From NCBI RefSeq assembly GCF_029625905.1, contig NZ_JARTLM010000003.1, positions 160,127-224,126 on the forward strand: DNA of 64,000 nt, written 5' to 3'. The DNA is from Hydrogenovibrio sp. 3SP14C1 (lineage in GTDB: Bacteria; Pseudomonadota; Gammaproteobacteria; Thiomicrospirales; Thiomicrospiraceae). Every line of letters starts with the position of its first letter. Within the stretch, counting starts at the first letter, position 1. A program made the translations under genes and the position numbers. Positions 1 through 9,629 of the stretch are shown here, one piece after another. The notes under the pieces were generated by a model. That model saw nothing but the letters and a program-made list of their open reading frames with translations, had not been told where the DNA came from and ran no database searches.

Positions 1-71
1 CCGTAGATCGATCTTAATCCAATAACAATATGTTTATTTACTGGAATGTTTACGCCGGCAATACGAGCCAT
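1..71 (-). CDS. rpsM: 30S ribosomal protein S13, N-terminal part
   Basis: Only the first 23 codons lie in the window. They begin MARIAGVNIPVNKHIVIGLR, the conserved N-terminus of S13, the small-subunit head protein that contacts the P-site tRNA and forms bridges to the 50S subunit. The ATG is preceded by a good AAGGAG Shine-Dalgarno. It follows secY in the same direction, as at the start of the alpha operon, but rpmJ, usually found between secY and rpsM, is absent from the 98-bp gap. The identification is firm; the rest of the gene lies beyond base 1. Confidence 0.93.
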   Translation of the reverse strand, partial: MARIAGVNIPVNKHIVIGLRSIY

Positions 72-110
72 TTTGCGCTCCTTAACTATCCATCTACCGA
101 AAAACGAGCG

Positions 111-139
111 ATTATACTCATTTCTAGGATTAATTACTA
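111..139 (-). promoter_or_regulatory. Putative alpha-operon promoter upstream of rpsM
   Basis: On the minus strand there is a perfect -10 (TATAAT, 111-116) and, 17 bp upstream, a weak -35 (TAGTAA, 134-139). Initiation near 104 would give a leader of about 33 nt containing the rpsM Shine-Dalgarno. A promoter here matches the known independent transcription of alpha operons. The weak -35 is the main doubt. Confidence 0.5.
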
Positions 140-169
140 GTAGTAACTCTAATTTTCAATAAATTAAAA

Positions 170-1483
170 TTACCGACCCTTTAAATTAGCTTTCTTCATC
201 ATACTTTCGTATTGACCTGATTGCATGTGAGCTTGGATATTTGTCATAAAATCCATGACCACAATAACAATAATCAGCAATGATGTTCCACCAAAATAAA
301 AAGGAACATTCCAATACAAAATCAAGAATTCAGGTAACAAACAGACAAGTGTAATATAAATTGCCCCTGCCAATGTTAAACGACTCATGATTGTATCAAT
401 TCTTCTTGCTGTTTGCTGACCAGGGCGAATACCTGGGATATAAGCACCAGATTTTCTTAAGTTATCAGCTGTCTCGTTTGGATTAAAGACAATTGCTGTG
501 TAGAAAAAACAAAAGAAAATAATCGCCATTGCATAAAATAAAATATACAAAGGCTGACCTGGAGACATCGTCGTAGCGATATCCTTAAGCCATCCCATAT
601 TTTCCGCAGTACCAAACCATCCACCAAGTGTTGCTGGGAATAGAATGATGCTTGAAGCAAATATAGGAGGAATAACACCCGCCATGTTTAACTTCAATGG
701 AAGGTGTCCTTCTTGACCACCATATAGCTTGCGACCACGCATACGTTGAGCATAGTGGATAGGTATACGACGCTGGCCTCGTTCAACGAAGACAACGAAC
801 GCAATAACCAGAAACACCAATGCCAACAATACAAAAGCTGTAATCGCATGCATAGCACCAGTATTCACTTGCTCAAACGTTCCGCCAAGTGCAGAAGGTA
901 GGCCTGCTACAATACCTGCAAAAATAATTAAAGAAATACCATTTCCGATACCTCTTTCAGTAATCTGCTCACCTAACCACATTAGGAAAATTGTTCCACT
1001 CACCAAGGTTGCGACAGCAATGACCTTAAACAACAAACCAGGTTCAACAACCACAGACATCCCATTTATATTTTGGGACTCTAATGCTATTGCGACACCT
1101 AGTGCTTGGAATGTTGCTAAAACAACGGTTCCATAACGTGTATATTGAGTAATTTTTCTTCGACCAGCTTCGCCGTCTTTCTTTAACTGCTCAAGGGTTG
1201 GAGATACCACCGTTAATAACTGCATAATAATAGAGGCAGAAATATAAGGCATAATCCCCAACGCCAAGATAGAAAGTCTTTGAAGGGCACCACCTGAGAA
1301 CATGTTGAACATGTCTAAGATCGTACCTTTTTGCTGTTCAAACATTGCAGCCAGCGCAACTGGGTCAATCAAAGGAACAGGAATATGAGTTCCTAAGCGG
1401 TAAACAATTAATGCACCTAAGACAAAAAATATTTTCTGGCTTAACCCACCTGTGCCTGAATTTTCAATTGACTGACTATTCAT
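170..1483 (-). CDS. secY: Preprotein translocase subunit SecY
   Basis: SecY forms the protein-conducting channel of the SecYEG translocon in the inner membrane. The 437-residue protein is close to the usual 430-445 and has about ten hydrophobic segments. The channel-plug and TM2 region ([16 protein letters not shown]) and the cytoplasmic loop with ERGQRRIPI, which contacts ribosome and SecA, are both recognisable. It begins 2 bp after the rplO stop, as in the spc operon of other gammaproteobacteria, where it is the last gene. No internal disruption is seen. Confidence 0.97.
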   Translation of the reverse strand: MNSQSIENSGTGGLSQKIFFVLGALIVYRLGTHIPVPLIDPVALAAMFEQQKGTILDMFNMFSGGALQRLSILALGIMPYISASIIMQLLTVVSPTLEQLKKDGEAGRRKITQYTRYGTVVLATFQALGVAIALESQNINGMSVVVEPGLLFKVIAVATLVSGTIFLMWLGEQITERGIGNGISLIIFAGIVAGLPSALGGTFEQVNTGAMHAITAFVLLALVFLVIAFVVFVERGQRRIPIHYAQRMRGRKLYGGQEGHLPLKLNMAGVIPPIFASSIILFPATLGGWFGTAENMGWLKDIATTMSPGQPLYILFYAMAIIFFCFFYTAIVFNPNETADNLRKSGAYIPGIRPGQQTARRIDTIMSRLTLAGAIYITLVCLLPEFLILYWNVPFYFGGTSLLIIVIVVMDFMTNIQAHMQSGQYESMMKKANLKGR

Positions 1484-1485
1484 AA

Positions 1486-1920
1486 TTAAGCTTCTACCGA
1501 TCCACCGGCAGCTTCAATAGTAGCTTTTGCGCCAGCAGTGACTTTCAAACCTGAAATTTTAACTGCTTTCTTCATCTCACCACTATTGATAACTTTTACC
1601 GTCTTAATTTTTTCTGAAACAAGATTAGCAGCTTTTAATGCTGGCAAATCAATCACATCAGAATCAACAGAAGATAATACATCTAAACGAATTTCTGCAG
1701 CATATGCAGATTTTCTTGATGTAAAACCAACTTTTGGAAGACGACGTTGCAATGGCATCTGACCACCCTCAAAACCAATTTTTGGCATTCCACCAGAACG
1801 TGATTTTTGACCTTTGTGACCTCTACCTGCCATTTTTCCGTTTCCAGAACCTTGACCACGACCTTTACGTTTGGCAAGTTTCTTTGCGCCTTCAGAAGGC
1901 TTTAAAGTATTTAAATGCAT
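1486..1920 (-). CDS. rplO: 50S ribosomal protein L15
   Basis: L15 is a late-assembling large-subunit protein with a long extended N-terminal arm. The 144 residues match the E. coli length. The Gly/Lys/Arg-rich arm ([20 protein letters not shown], about residues 20-39) is diagnostic, followed by the globular domain with [11 protein letters not shown]. It lies 1 bp after rpmD and 2 bp before secY in the spc operon, so translation of all three is probably coupled. Confidence 0.97.
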   Translation of the reverse strand: MHLNTLKPSEGAKKLAKRKGRGQGSGNGKMAGRGHKGQKSRSGGMPKIGFEGGQMPLQRRLPKVGFTSRKSAYAAEIRLDVLSSVDSDVIDLPALKAANLVSEKIKTVKVINSGEMKKAVKISGLKVTAGAKATIEAAGGSVEA

Positions 1921-1921
1921 A

Positions 1922-2110
1922 TTATGCTTCCTCTACTTTAAGCAAATAGGAAACTTTATTGATCATCCCTCTATTTTCAGGAGTGTCAATAACCGCTACT
2001 GTTTGGTGCATTTTTCTTAAACCTAAACCAGAAACACAAGCTTTGTGTGCCGGCAAACGTCCAATAGTGCTTTTAACCAAAGTAACATTGACTAATTTCT
2101 TATCTGACAT
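1922..2110 (-). CDS. rpmD: 50S ribosomal protein L30
   Basis: L30 is a small large-subunit protein. The product begins [17 protein letters not shown] and has the family core [20 protein letters not shown]. An in-frame GTG 9 bp upstream would add three residues and overlap rpsE. The ATG at 2110 is preferred because it sits about 8 nt after an AGGTGA Shine-Dalgarno embedded in the last codons of rpsE, and it gives a family-like 62 residues. It lies 1 bp from rpsE and 1 bp from rplO. Confidence 0.93.
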   Translation of the reverse strand: MSDKKLVNVTLVKSTIGRLPAHKACVSGLGLRKMHQTVAVIDTPENRGMINKVSYLLKVEEA

Positions 2111-2111
2111 T

Positions 2112-2621
2112 TTATTCACCTAAAATTTCTTCAACTGATTTACCACGTTTTGCAGCAATCAGTTCTGGGCTACTCATTCCTGTCAAAGCATTAACGGTTG
2201 AACGAACAACGTTTACTGGGCGAGTTGTACCAACACATTTTGCTAATACATCTTTTACACCAGCTGCTTCTAATACTGCACGCATCGCACCACCCGCAAT
2301 GATTCCCGTACCATCAGAGGCAGGTAACATCACGATATTGGCAGCACCTTGTTTAAAATTAATAGGATACTGCAATGTACCACCATCAAGGTGAACATCT
2401 TTCATATTACGACGAGCTTTTTCCATTGCTTTTTTAATGGCAACAGGAACTTCATTCGCCTTACCACTTCCATAGCCAACACGACCTTCACCGTTACCAA
2501 CAACAGTTAAAGCAGAAAAACCAAATACTCGACCACCTTTCACAACTTTTGCGACACGGCGGACAGAGACTAGTTTTTCAACAAGACCATCTTGACCTTC
2601 TTGTAATTCTCTTGAAGACAT
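2112..2621 (-). CDS. rpsE: 30S ribosomal protein S5
   Basis: S5 takes part in decoding accuracy, mRNA entry and 16S folding. The 169 residues carry the double-stranded-RNA-binding N-terminal domain ([20 protein letters not shown], about residues 17-36), with the loop where spectinomycin-resistance changes occur in other bacteria, and the C-terminal domain ([19 protein letters not shown]). It is 14 bp after rplR and 1 bp before rpmD in spc order. Its final bases supply the Shine-Dalgarno for rpmD. Confidence 0.97.
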   Translation of the reverse strand: MSSRELQEGQDGLVEKLVSVRRVAKVVKGGRVFGFSALTVVGNGEGRVGYGSGKANEVPVAIKKAMEKARRNMKDVHLDGGTLQYPINFKQGAANIVMLPASDGTGIIAGGAMRAVLEAAGVKDVLAKCVGTTRPVNVVRSTVNALTGMSSPELIAAKRGKSVEEILGE

Positions 2622-2635
2622 TGTAATCCCTTCTT

Positions 2636-2989
2636 TTAAAATTGAAGACCGTTCTCTCGAGCAGAATCTGCCAAGACTTGAACGCGTCCATGATATTTAA
2701 AACCAGAGCGGTCAAATGCAACAGATTCAATACCCGCAGCCTTAGCCTTTTCCGCTATTGACTTACCAACGAGTTGAGCTGCTTCTTTGTTTCCACCAAA
2801 AGCAACTTGCTTTTTAATATCTGCTTGGACTGTAGAGCATGAAGCAACAACAGATGAACCATCTGAAGAGATAATCTGAGCATAAATATGCTTAGGTGTG
2901 CGGTGCACACAAAGACGCGCTCTATCTTGTGAACCAAGTTTTGCTCTCGTCTTTTTTGCTCTACGTAGTCGGGTAGCTTTCTTATCCAT
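2636..2989 (-). CDS. rplR: 50S ribosomal protein L18
   Basis: L18 binds 5S rRNA and, with L5 and L25, anchors it in the central protuberance. The 117 residues equal the usual length. The basic N-terminus ([18 protein letters not shown]) and the C-terminal [20 protein letters not shown] are characteristic. It lies between rplF (15 bp) and rpsE (14 bp) in the spc operon. Confidence 0.97.
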   Translation of the reverse strand: MDKKATRLRRAKKTRAKLGSQDRARLCVHRTPKHIYAQIISSDGSSVVASCSTVQADIKKQVAFGGNKEAAQLVGKSIAEKAKAAGIESVAFDRSGFKYHGRVQVLADSARENGLQF

Positions 2990-3004
2990 TTATATTCCCA
3001 ACCT

Positions 3005-3538
3005 TTATTTTTTCTTAGCTTCTTTACGCAAGATATATTCATCAGCATATTTAACACCTTTACCTTTATAAGGTTCTGGTGGTCTATACCCACGAATTTC
3101 TGCAGCAACTTGTCCAACAACTTGCTTATCTGCGCCTTTAACTACGATTTCAGTCTGGCTTGGCGTTTCAACTGTCACACCTTCAGGTAACTGATGATTA
3201 ACTGGATGTGAAAAACCTAACGTTAAGTTAAGCACTTTACCTTGTGCCTGTGCTCTATAACCAACACCGACCAATTGTAATTTCTTTTCAAATCCTTCTG
3301 TAACACCTTCAACCATGTTATTAATGATAGATCTCGCTGTACCAGCTTGTGCCCATGCATTCTTACTATTGGATTTAGGTGCTACCGTTACAACACCGTC
3401 TTCAAGAGATACTGAAACAGCATGGTTAAATGTTTTAGATAATGCACCTTTTGACCCTTTTACAGAGACATCAAGTCCATTAATTGTCACATCAACACCA
3501 GATGGTAACGTAATAGGAGATTTTGCAATTCTTGACAT
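3005..3538 (-). CDS. rplF: 50S ribosomal protein L6
   Basis: L6 binds the sarcin-ricin region of 23S rRNA near the factor-binding site. The 177 residues match the family, with two tandem alpha/beta domains. The start [17 protein letters not shown] and the C-terminal signature [16 protein letters not shown] are diagnostic. It is 12 bp after rpsH and 15 bp before rplR. Confidence 0.97.
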   Translation of the reverse strand: MSRIAKSPITLPSGVDVTINGLDVSVKGSKGALSKTFNHAVSVSLEDGVVTVAPKSNSKNAWAQAGTARSIINNMVEGVTEGFEKKLQLVGVGYRAQAQGKVLNLTLGFSHPVNHQLPEGVTVETPSQTEIVVKGADKQVVGQVAAEIRGYRPPEPYKGKGVKYADEYILRKEAKKK

Positions 3539-3550
3539 TGTGTATCTCCC

Positions 3551-3946
3551 TTAAGCTATATAACAAAGAATCTCACCGCCGATACCCGCACTGCGCGCAT
3601 CACGATCAGACATGATTCCTTTAGAAGTTGAAACTACTGCAACTCCTAAACCACCGATTACTTTTGGTAATTCATTTGTATTCTTATAGACACGTAAACC
3701 TGGACGACTTACACGCTTAATCATTTCAATGACTGGCTGACCTTCAAAATATTTCAAATCAACCGACAATTCTGACTTACCATTCTTATCACTTACGCTG
3801 TATGAACTAACATACCCTTCACCAGCTAATACTTTTGCGACTGCAACTTTAACTTTTGATGAAGGCATAACAACATTCGTATGACCAGCAATTTGCCCAT
3901 TACGAATACGAGTTAGCATATCAGCTATTGGATCAGACATACTCAT
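3551..3946 (-). CDS. rpsH: 30S ribosomal protein S8
   Basis: S8 binds the central domain of 16S rRNA early in assembly and is the autogenous translational repressor of the spc operon in E. coli. The 131-residue product starts [17 protein letters not shown] and ends with the RNA-binding signature [20 protein letters not shown]. An S8 operator would be expected in the rplX-rplE area here, but I could not confirm its fold by eye. It is 12 bp from both rpsN and rplF. Confidence 0.97.
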   Translation of the reverse strand: MSMSDPIADMLTRIRNGQIAGHTNVVMPSSKVKVAVAKVLAGEGYVSSYSVSDKNGKSELSVDLKYFEGQPVIEMIKRVSRPGLRVYKNTNELPKVIGGLGVAVVSTSKGIMSDRDARSAGIGGEILCYIA

Positions 3947-3958
3947 AAATATTTATCC

Positions 3959-4264
3959 TTACCAACTTGCTTTTCTTAAACCAGGAACATCACCCTGCAT
4001 AGCTAACTGTCTTAGCATGTTACGTGATAACCCAAATTTTCTGTAAACACCATGAGGACGTCCTGTCAGTCTACAACGATTCTGTTGTCTAACAGGAGAA
4101 GCATTTCTAGGTAGCTTTGCTAACTTATCCATTGCTTCTGCACGCTCTTCAAAGCTCAGAGACATATCAACAGATGCTTTTTTCAATTCAGCTCTTTTTA
4201 CTGAATATTTAGCAACCATCTTCGCTCTTTTCTTTTCTCTTTCAATCATTGATTGCTTTGCCAT
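3959..4264 (-). CDS. rpsN: 30S ribosomal protein S14, zinc-independent type
   Basis: S14 sits in the head of the 30S subunit. The 101-residue form is the long version without the two CxxC zinc-ribbon pairs; the C-terminal signature [20 protein letters not shown] is present with a single cysteine. So this copy should not need zinc. It lies 9 bp after rplE and 12 bp before rpsH. Confidence 0.97.
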   Translation of the reverse strand: MAKQSMIEREKKRAKMVAKYSVKRAELKKASVDMSLSFEERAEAMDKLAKLPRNASPVRQQNRCRLTGRPHGVYRKFGLSRNMLRQLAMQGDVPGLRKASW

Positions 4265-4273
4265 GAGAAACCT

Positions 4274-4816
4274 CTATTGCTTTTTAAATGGAAAATTAAA
4301 GGCTTCTAAAAGAGCTTTTGCTTCATCATTAGTTGAAGCTGTTGTTGCAAAGTTGATATCCATTCCACGAATTTTATCAACCTTTTCAAATTCAATTTCA
4401 GGGAAAATGATTTGCTCTTTTACACCTAAATTATAATTACCTCGACCATCAAACGCATTTCCTTTAACACCTTGGAAATCGCGAACACGTGGCAAAGCAA
4501 CATTAATCAATCTATCCAAAAACTCATACATTTTGGCGCCACGAAGTGTAACTTTACAACCAAGTGGATAACCATCACGTACCTTAAAACTTGCAACAGA
4601 GCGTCTCGCAAGCGTTTTAACAGGTTTTTGACCTGTAATCGCTTCCATATCAGACACTGCATTATCAAGTATTTTCTTGTCACCAATTGCTTCACCAACA
4701 CCCATATTGATCGTAATCTTTGTGAGTTTTGGAGCTTGCATGACTGACTTATAACCAAACTTTTCGACTAATGCCGGAACAACTTGATCATTATAAATTT
4801 TTTGTAATCTTGCCAT
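4274..4816 (-). CDS. rplE: 50S ribosomal protein L5
   Basis: L5 binds 5S rRNA and contacts P-site tRNA from the central protuberance. The 180 residues match the family. Signatures include [14 protein letters not shown] near the N-terminus and the 5S-binding stretch [20 protein letters not shown]. It is 12 bp after rplX and 9 bp before rpsN. In E. coli the start of this gene carries the S8 repressor site of the spc operon; a corresponding fold here is plausible but untested. Confidence 0.97.
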   Translation of the reverse strand: MARLQKIYNDQVVPALVEKFGYKSVMQAPKLTKITINMGVGEAIGDKKILDNAVSDMEAITGQKPVKTLARRSVASFKVRDGYPLGCKVTLRGAKMYEFLDRLINVALPRVRDFQGVKGNAFDGRGNYNLGVKEQIIFPEIEFEKVDKIRGMDINFATTASTNDEAKALLEAFNFPFKKQ

Positions 4817-4828
4817 ATTTCAACCTAC

Positions 4829-5143
4829 TTAAGCATCAACCGACTTGTCATTAGATTTAAAGAAACGTGTCTTAACGTCCCCTTCAACTCTAACACCAAC
4901 ACGGTCCGCTTTTTTTGTTTCAGGATTGTATAAAGCAACATTAGAAGCATCAATAGGCATTTCCTTAGAAACAATCCCACCTTGTTCACCTGTCATAGGG
5001 TTAGGTTTGACGTGCTTCTTAGCCAAATTAATTCCATCTACTATTAGCTTACCATTTTGCATAACTTGAGAAACTGAACCGCGTTTCCCTTTGTCTTTTC
5101 CAGCAATAACGATAACCTCATCACCTTTTCTTAGACGATTCAT
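4829..5143 (-). CDS. rplX: 50S ribosomal protein L24
   Basis: L24 is an assembly initiator for the 50S subunit and lies near the exit tunnel. The 104-residue product has the N-terminal KOW motif ([20 protein letters not shown], residues 5-24) and the family stretch [13 protein letters not shown]. It is 10 bp after rplN and 12 bp before rplE. Confidence 0.97.
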   Translation of the reverse strand: MNRLRKGDEVIVIAGKDKGKRGSVSQVMQNGKLIVDGINLAKKHVKPNPMTGEQGGIVSKEMPIDASNVALYNPETKKADRVGVRVEGDVKTRFFKSNDKSVDA

Positions 5144-5153
5144 TATCAGTTCC

Positions 5154-5522
5154 TTATAAAACTTCTGGAGCTAGTGAAACGATTTTCATAAACTTATCGT
5201 TACGTAACTCACGTGTTACTGGGCCAAAAATACGTGTTCCGATTGGTTCAAGCTTAGTATTAAGAATAACAGCAGCATTACCATCAAACTTAATCTTTGA
5301 ACCATCTGGGCGTCTTACGCCTTGCGCCGTACGAACGACAACCGCATCAAAAACATCACCTTTTTTGACTTTGCCGCGTGGAGCAGCTTCTTTAACAGCT
5401 ACTTTAATAACATCACCAACACTCGCATAGCGTCGCTTAGAACCGCCCAATACTTTAATACATTGAACCTTTCTAGCGCCACTGTTGTCAGCGACATCAA
5501 GTACAGTTTGCATTTGAATCAT
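5154..5522 (-). CDS. rplN: 50S ribosomal protein L14
   Basis: L14 lies at the subunit interface and forms bridge B8. Starting at the ATG at 5522 gives 122 residues beginning [20 protein letters not shown], exactly as in other bacteria, with a GGAG Shine-Dalgarno. An in-frame start 33 bp upstream would add eleven residues the family lacks. It is the first gene of the spc operon, separated from rpsQ by 134 bp that hold a promoter and a terminator-like hairpin. Confidence 0.97.
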   Translation of the reverse strand: MIQMQTVLDVADNSGARKVQCIKVLGGSKRRYASVGDVIKVAVKEAAPRGKVKKGDVFDAVVVRTAQGVRRPDGSKIKFDGNAAVILNTKLEPIGTRIFGPVTRELRNDKFMKIVSLAPEVL

Positions 5523-5555
5523 GATGGAACTCCATCCATAAAATTTAAATAACAC

Positions 5556-5608
5556 AAAAACCGCCGAAATAACTAGTTCCTTTTTACAGGCTTGGTTATT
5601 AAGGCGGT
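5556..5608 (-). terminator. Terminator-like hairpin in the rpsQ-rplN gap (S10 end / spc leader)
   Basis: On the minus strand ACCGCCTTAATAAC (5608-5595) can pair with GTTATTTCGGCGGT (5573-5560), with one two-base mismatch, followed by a run of U. It can terminate S10-operon transcripts. It also lies downstream of the putative spc promoter (5623-5650), so it would sit in the spc leader about 8 nt from the predicted start. Confidence 0.75.
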
Positions 5609-5622
5609 GAAAAATTTGGGCA

Positions 5623-5650
5623 ATTATATCAGATTGATATCAAAAGTCTA
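5623..5650 (-). promoter_or_regulatory. Putative spc-operon promoter
   Basis: Minus strand: a perfect -10 TATAAT (5623-5628) with the extended TGA triplet directly before it, and a TAGACT -35 (5645-5650) 16 bp upstream. It lies immediately after the rpsQ stop codon. Predicted initiation is near 5616, upstream of the hairpin at 5608-5560. Confidence 0.65.
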
Positions 5651-5656
5651 CTTTTA

Positions 5657-5920
5657 TTACAATGCAGCTTTTTCGTCAATCGAAACCAATGACCAAGTCT
5701 TTCTCTTTGAGAAAGGGGTACATTCTGAAATGGTGACTTTATCACCAACTCCGCAGGTGTTATCTGCATCATGAGCCATAACTTTTGTAGACTTTCTAAC
5801 AAACTTTTTATATTTAGGATGCTTAATATAACGATTTGTCATCACTACAACTGATTTGTCCATGCCGTTGCTAACAACAACACCTTGCATTGTACGTGCT
5901 TTATTTTCACTACCAGCCAT
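5657..5920 (-). CDS. rpsQ: 30S ribosomal protein S17
   Basis: S17 is an early-binding 16S rRNA protein with an OB fold. The 87 residues include TMQGVVVSNGMDKSVVVMTN and the conserved HPKYKKFVRKSTK stretch. It is the last gene of the S10 operon, 2 bp after rpmC, and is followed by a promoter and terminator-like hairpin marking the S10/spc boundary. Confidence 0.97.
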   Translation of the reverse strand: MAGSENKARTMQGVVVSNGMDKSVVVMTNRYIKHPKYKKFVRKSTKVMAHDADNTCGVGDKVTISECTPFSKRKTWSLVSIDEKAAL

Positions 5921-5922
5921 TC

Positions 5923-6111
5923 TTATTTACTCACTTTTTGACGAATGATGGTTTTAACTCGTGCAACAGAACGGCGAACAGTTTTTAACTGTGCGCTATT
6001 CGACAACTGACCAGTCGCATGTTGCATTCTTAAGTTAAATTGCTCCTGAAGAAGATTTAACAAATCTTCTCTTAGCTCTTCAACTGACTTTTCTCTTAAT
6101 TCTGAAGTCAT
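5923..6111 (-). CDS. rpmC: 50S ribosomal protein L29
   Basis: L29 is a small two-helix protein near the exit tunnel that contributes to the signal recognition particle and trigger factor docking area. The 62 residues have the family pattern [20 protein letters not shown] and a C-terminal VKTIIRQK. It lies between rplP (1 bp) and rpsQ (2 bp), so the three are tightly coupled. Confidence 0.96.
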   Translation of the reverse strand: MTSELREKSVEELREDLLNLLQEQFNLRMQHATGQLSNSAQLKTVRRSVARVKTIIRQKVSK

Positions 6112-6112
6112 C

Positions 6113-6526
6113 TTACATCACCGTTCTTGTTACAAATTGCGTCTTGAAAGGAAGTTTTGCTGCTGCAAGCTCGAAAGCTTCACGCGCAACCACTTCATCA
6201 ACACCTTGCATTTCATAAAGGACACGTCCAGGCTGAACTTGGGCAACCCAATACTCTACGCTACCCTTACCTTTACCCATACGAACCTCAAGTGGCTTAT
6301 TGGTAATCGGCTTATCAGGAAATACACGAATCCAAATTTTAGCACCACGTTTTACTTTACGTGTCATAACACGACGTGCTGCTTCAATTTGACGCGAAGT
6401 CATACGACCACGTTCCATTGCCTTCAAACCGAATTCACCAAAGCTAATTTTGTTACCAACATTAGCAAGACCGCGGTTACGTCCTTTATGCATCTTTCTA
6501 AATTTTGTACGTTTTGGCATTAACAT
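6113..6526 (-). CDS. rplP: 50S ribosomal protein L16
   Basis: L16 contacts the A-site tRNA elbow and is needed for late 50S assembly. The 137 residues begin [19 protein letters not shown], the standard N-terminus, and contain [20 protein letters not shown] and the conserved [13 protein letters not shown]. It is 14 bp after rpsC and 1 bp before rpmC in the S10 operon. Confidence 0.97.
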   Translation of the reverse strand: MLMPKRTKFRKMHKGRNRGLANVGNKISFGEFGLKAMERGRMTSRQIEAARRVMTRKVKRGAKIWIRVFPDKPITNKPLEVRMGKGKGSVEYWVAQVQPGRVLYEMQGVDEVVAREAFELAAAKLPFKTQFVTRTVM

Positions 6527-6540
6527 AACAAGTATTCCTT

Positions 6541-7227
6541 TTATTTACGGCCTTTCTTGCCTTTAGATTGTTTCTTGTCATCACTTACCATTGAAATCTT
6601 TTCTAGCTTTTCACCCTTAAAGATCCAAACTTTAACCCCAATTTTTCCGTAAGTGGTATCTGCTTCGAAAGCCGAATAATCAATGTCAGCACGTAGCGTA
6701 TGCAAAGGAACTCGCCCTTCTCTATACCACTCAGCACGTGCAATTTCTGCACCATTTAAACGACCAGAAACATTTACTTTAATACCTTGTGCACCTAAGC
6801 GCATTGCATTACTAACTGCACGCTTCATAGCACGACGAAATTGAATTCGCTTTTCTAATTGCTGTGCAATTCCTTCCGCTACCAATTTGGCATCTAACTC
6901 AGGCTTCTTGATTTCTTCGATATTGATATTAACTGGCATGCCAGTTTTAGCAATCAATGCTTGCTTTAACTTCTCAATATCTTCACCTTTTTTACCAATC
7001 ACAACACCCGGGCGGGCAGTGTGAATAGTTACACGAACACCGTTTGCTACGCGTTCAATGTTAATTTGGCTTACTGAAGCATGTTTTAGCTTTTTATTTA
7101 ACTCATTTCGGATTTCGATATCACTGATAAGGAAATCAGAATAGTTTTTGCTATCCGCATACCAGCGAGCATTCCAATCTTTTGTAATCCCTAGACGGAT
7201 CCCAATCGGATGTACTTTTTGACCCAT
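6541..7227 (-). CDS. rpsC: 30S ribosomal protein S3
   Basis: S3 forms part of the mRNA entry site and its helicase activity. The 228 residues include the N-terminal [14 protein letters not shown], the KH domain with its GKKG loop ([15 protein letters not shown], about residues 75-89) and the C-terminal [10 protein letters not shown]. The tail is short and lysine rich. It is 11 bp after rplV and 14 bp before rplP. Confidence 0.97.
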   Translation of the reverse strand: MGQKVHPIGIRLGITKDWNARWYADSKNYSDFLISDIEIRNELNKKLKHASVSQINIERVANGVRVTIHTARPGVVIGKKGEDIEKLKQALIAKTGMPVNINIEEIKKPELDAKLVAEGIAQQLEKRIQFRRAMKRAVSNAMRLGAQGIKVNVSGRLNGAEIARAEWYREGRVPLHTLRADIDYSAFEADTTYGKIGVKVWIFKGEKLEKISMVSDDKKQSKGKKGRK

Positions 7228-7238
7228 TCTGACTCTCC

Positions 7239-7571
7239 TTACTTATCGCCAACTGTAACAGTAATATGACTGATACGTTTTAAGATACGATTTCCACGAC
7301 CTTTTGCTCTAGCGCGCATACGCTTCATGATGGGACCTTCATTGACATAAGCTGCAGTTACCTTCAGCTCATCAATATCAGCACCTTCATTATTTTCCGC
7401 ATTCGCAATAGCCGAATTTAATACTTTGCTCATCAACTCAGAGGCTTTTTTATCACTAAAAGCCAAAATATTTACAGCTGCTTCTACATCTTTTCCGCGA
7501 ATTAAATCCGCTACAAGACGCGCTTTCTGAGGAGAAATACGAGCAAATCTATGAGTAGCACTAACCTGCAT
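7239..7571 (-). CDS. rplV: 50S ribosomal protein L22
   Basis: L22 lines the exit tunnel through a beta-hairpin loop. The 110 residues equal the E. coli length. [20 protein letters not shown] at the N-terminus and the tunnel hairpin [20 protein letters not shown] are conserved, with no insertion of the kind linked to macrolide resistance. It is 11 bp from both rpsS and rpsC. Confidence 0.97.
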   Translation of the reverse strand: MQVSATHRFARISPQKARLVADLIRGKDVEAAVNILAFSDKKASELMSKVLNSAIANAENNEGADIDELKVTAAYVNEGPIMKRMRARAKGRGNRILKRISHITVTVGDK

Positions 7572-7582
7572 GTTATTTCTCC

Positions 7583-7855
7583 TTATCTAGATTTTTTATC
7601 AGCTGCATGACCGCGATATGTGCGAGTCATTGAAAATTCACCAAGCTTATGCCCAACCATGTTTTCTGAAACATAGACCGGGATATGCTCTTTACCGTTG
7701 TGAACTGCAATCGTCAGACCAATCATGTCTGGAAGAATCATAGATCTTCTTGACCATGTTTTTATTGGACGTTTATTACCAGATTCTTGTGCCTCCATCA
7801 CCTTTTTAACAAGGTGATGATCTACAAAAGGTCCTTTTTTAACTGAACGTGGCAT
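7583..7855 (-). CDS. rpsS: 30S ribosomal protein S19
   Basis: S19 sits in the 30S head beside S13 and contacts A-site tRNA. The 90 residues show [19 protein letters not shown] and the C-terminal signature [20 protein letters not shown]. It lies between rplB and rplV with 11-bp gaps on both sides in the S10 operon. Confidence 0.97.
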   Translation of the reverse strand: MPRSVKKGPFVDHHLVKKVMEAQESGNKRPIKTWSRRSMILPDMIGLTIAVHNGKEHIPVYVSENMVGHKLGEFSMTRTYRGHAADKKSR

Positions 7856-7866
7856 AGGGTCCTTCC

Positions 7867-8694
7867 TTATTTATTTCTACGACGTACGATCATCTTATCT
7901 GTACGCTTATTACTACGAGTCTTCTTACCTTTAGTCGGTACACCCCATGGTGTAACAGGGTTACGACCACCAGAAGTACGACCTTCACCACCACCGTGTG
8001 GATGGTCAACCGGGTTCATTGCAACACCACGAACTGTTGGACGAACACCCTTCCAACGCTTAGCACCAGCTTTTCCAAGCTTTCTAAGAGAATGCTCTTG
8101 GTTTCCAACTTCACCGATAGTTGCACGACAATCAGCTAAGATTTTTCTCATCTCACCTGAACGTAGCTTAACTAAAACATAAGCACCGTCACGTCCAGCA
8201 ATTTGTGCATAAGCACCAGCACTTCTAGCAATCTGAGCCCCTTTACCTGGTCTCATTTCTAATGCATGAACAACTGTACCCACTGGAATATTTCTTAACG
8301 GTAATGCATTTCCTGCTTTGATAGAAACATGCTCACCTGATTCAACAGGGTCACCCGCTTTAACATGTCTAGGTGCAAGAATATAACGTCTTTCACCATC
8401 AGAATACTTTAACAACGCAATGTGAGCTGTTCTATTTGGATCATACTCTAGACGCTCTACAACTGCAGCTACACCGTCTTTGTTTCGTTTAAAATCGATT
8501 TGACGATAATGCTGCTTATGACCACCACCTTGGTGTCTTACTGTAATGCGACCATTAGAGTTACGACCACCAGATTTTGATTTCTTTTCTAGCAATGCTG
8601 AAAAAGGTTTGCCTTTATGCAAATCTGGTTCAACAACACTAACGACAAAACGACGACCTGGTGATGTAGGTTTTGATTTTTTAATTATAGCCAT
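7867..8694 (-). CDS. rplB: 50S ribosomal protein L2
   Basis: L2 is a primary 23S rRNA-binding protein needed for subunit association and peptidyl transferase assembly. The 275 residues contain the conserved C-terminal [20 protein letters not shown], including the functionally important histidine near residue 229. It is 11 bp after rplW and 11 bp before rpsS. Confidence 0.97.
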   Translation of the reverse strand: MAIIKKSKPTSPGRRFVVSVVEPDLHKGKPFSALLEKKSKSGGRNSNGRITVRHQGGGHKQHYRQIDFKRNKDGVAAVVERLEYDPNRTAHIALLKYSDGERRYILAPRHVKAGDPVESGEHVSIKAGNALPLRNIPVGTVVHALEMRPGKGAQIARSAGAYAQIAGRDGAYVLVKLRSGEMRKILADCRATIGEVGNQEHSLRKLGKAGAKRWKGVRPTVRGVAMNPVDHPHGGGEGRTSGGRNPVTPWGVPTKGKKTRSNKRTDKMIVRRRNK

Positions 8695-8705
8695 GACAAA
8701 CCCTC

Positions 8706-9002
8706 TTATTCAGCACCAATAAAATCAATCTCTTGCCCAGGAGCTAAACGAACAATAGCTTTTCTCAAACCATTACGTTTACCAACTCGACCTTTAAAGA
8801 CTTTTGTTTTGCCTTTAATATTGATCATGTTTACAGATTGAACCTTTACATCAAACAAAGACTCAACCGCTTGTTTAACTTCAGGCTTTGTAGCATTAGG
8901 CACAACTTTGAAAATATACTGCTCAGAAGCATCCGCCATCATTGCAGATTTTTCTGAGACATGAGGAGCCAATAATACTTTTAGTAAACGTTCTTTACTC
9001 AT
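8706..9002 (-). CDS. rplW: 50S ribosomal protein L23
   Basis: L23 lies at the tunnel exit and docks trigger factor and the signal recognition particle. The 98 residues have [20 protein letters not shown] near the N-terminus and an [15 protein letters not shown] segment. Its ATG overlaps the TGA of rplD (ATGA), a translational-coupling arrangement. Confidence 0.97.
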   Translation of the reverse strand: MSKERLLKVLLAPHVSEKSAMMADASEQYIFKVVPNATKPEVKQAVESLFDVKVQSVNMINIKGKTKVFKGRVGKRNGLRKAIVRLAPGQEIDFIGAE

Positions 9003-9619
9003 GCTAGCTTCTCCTCAAGTTGCTTGATTGCACCTTGTGTTACTACAATCGACTTAAAACCTACTAGACTGACAGGATCAATCGAGGCTACATCACACAC
9101 ATCTGCATGATACAAGTTACGTGCTGACAAATATAAATACTCATCAAACCCTTCTGTAATAACCAATGCATCCTTCAGATTCAAAGTATTTAGCTTAGCA
9201 ACAAAGTCTTTCGTCTTAGGTGCTTCTATCTTAAAGTCGTCAACGACTACCAATCTTTCTGTACGAGCTAACTCTGAAAAAATTGATTTCATTGCGCCAC
9301 GATACATTTTCTTATTTACTTTCTGTGAAAAATCACGGTTATGACCAGGGAACGCACGGCCACCGCCAATCCAAATTGGACCACGACTTGTACCTGCGCG
9401 TGCACGACCAGAACCTTTTTGAGCCCAAGGTTTTGCACCACCACCTCTTACAGCTGAACGATTTTTCTGGCCTTTAGTTCCAGAACGTGCAGCAGCTAGG
9501 TAGGCGTTAACAACTTGATGAACAAGAGATTCATTAAACTCAGTACCAAATACAGCTTCTGAGACTTTAACGGATCCCGCTTCTTTTCCACTTGCTAATT
9601 CAATTAATTTTAAATCCAT
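8999..9619 (-). CDS. rplD: 50S ribosomal protein L4
   Basis: L4 lines the exit tunnel and in E. coli is the autogenous regulator of the S10 operon, acting on its leader. The ATG at 9619, with an AAGGTGG Shine-Dalgarno, gives 206 residues beginning [15 protein letters not shown]. An upstream in-frame start would overlap rplC and add 22 residues absent from the family. The tunnel loop ([20 protein letters not shown]) is recognisable. The terminator-like hairpin at the head of this operon is a candidate for L4 control, but that link is inference. Confidence 0.96.
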   Translation of the reverse strand: MDLKLIELASGKEAGSVKVSEAVFGTEFNESLVHQVVNAYLAAARSGTKGQKNRSAVRGGGAKPWAQKGSGRARAGTSRGPIWIGGGRAFPGHNRDFSQKVNKKMYRGAMKSIFSELARTERLVVVDDFKIEAPKTKDFVAKLNTLNLKDALVITEGFDEYLYLSARNLYHADVCDVASIDPVSLVGFKSIVVTQGAIKQLEEKLA

Positions 9620-9629
9620 CACGCCCACC

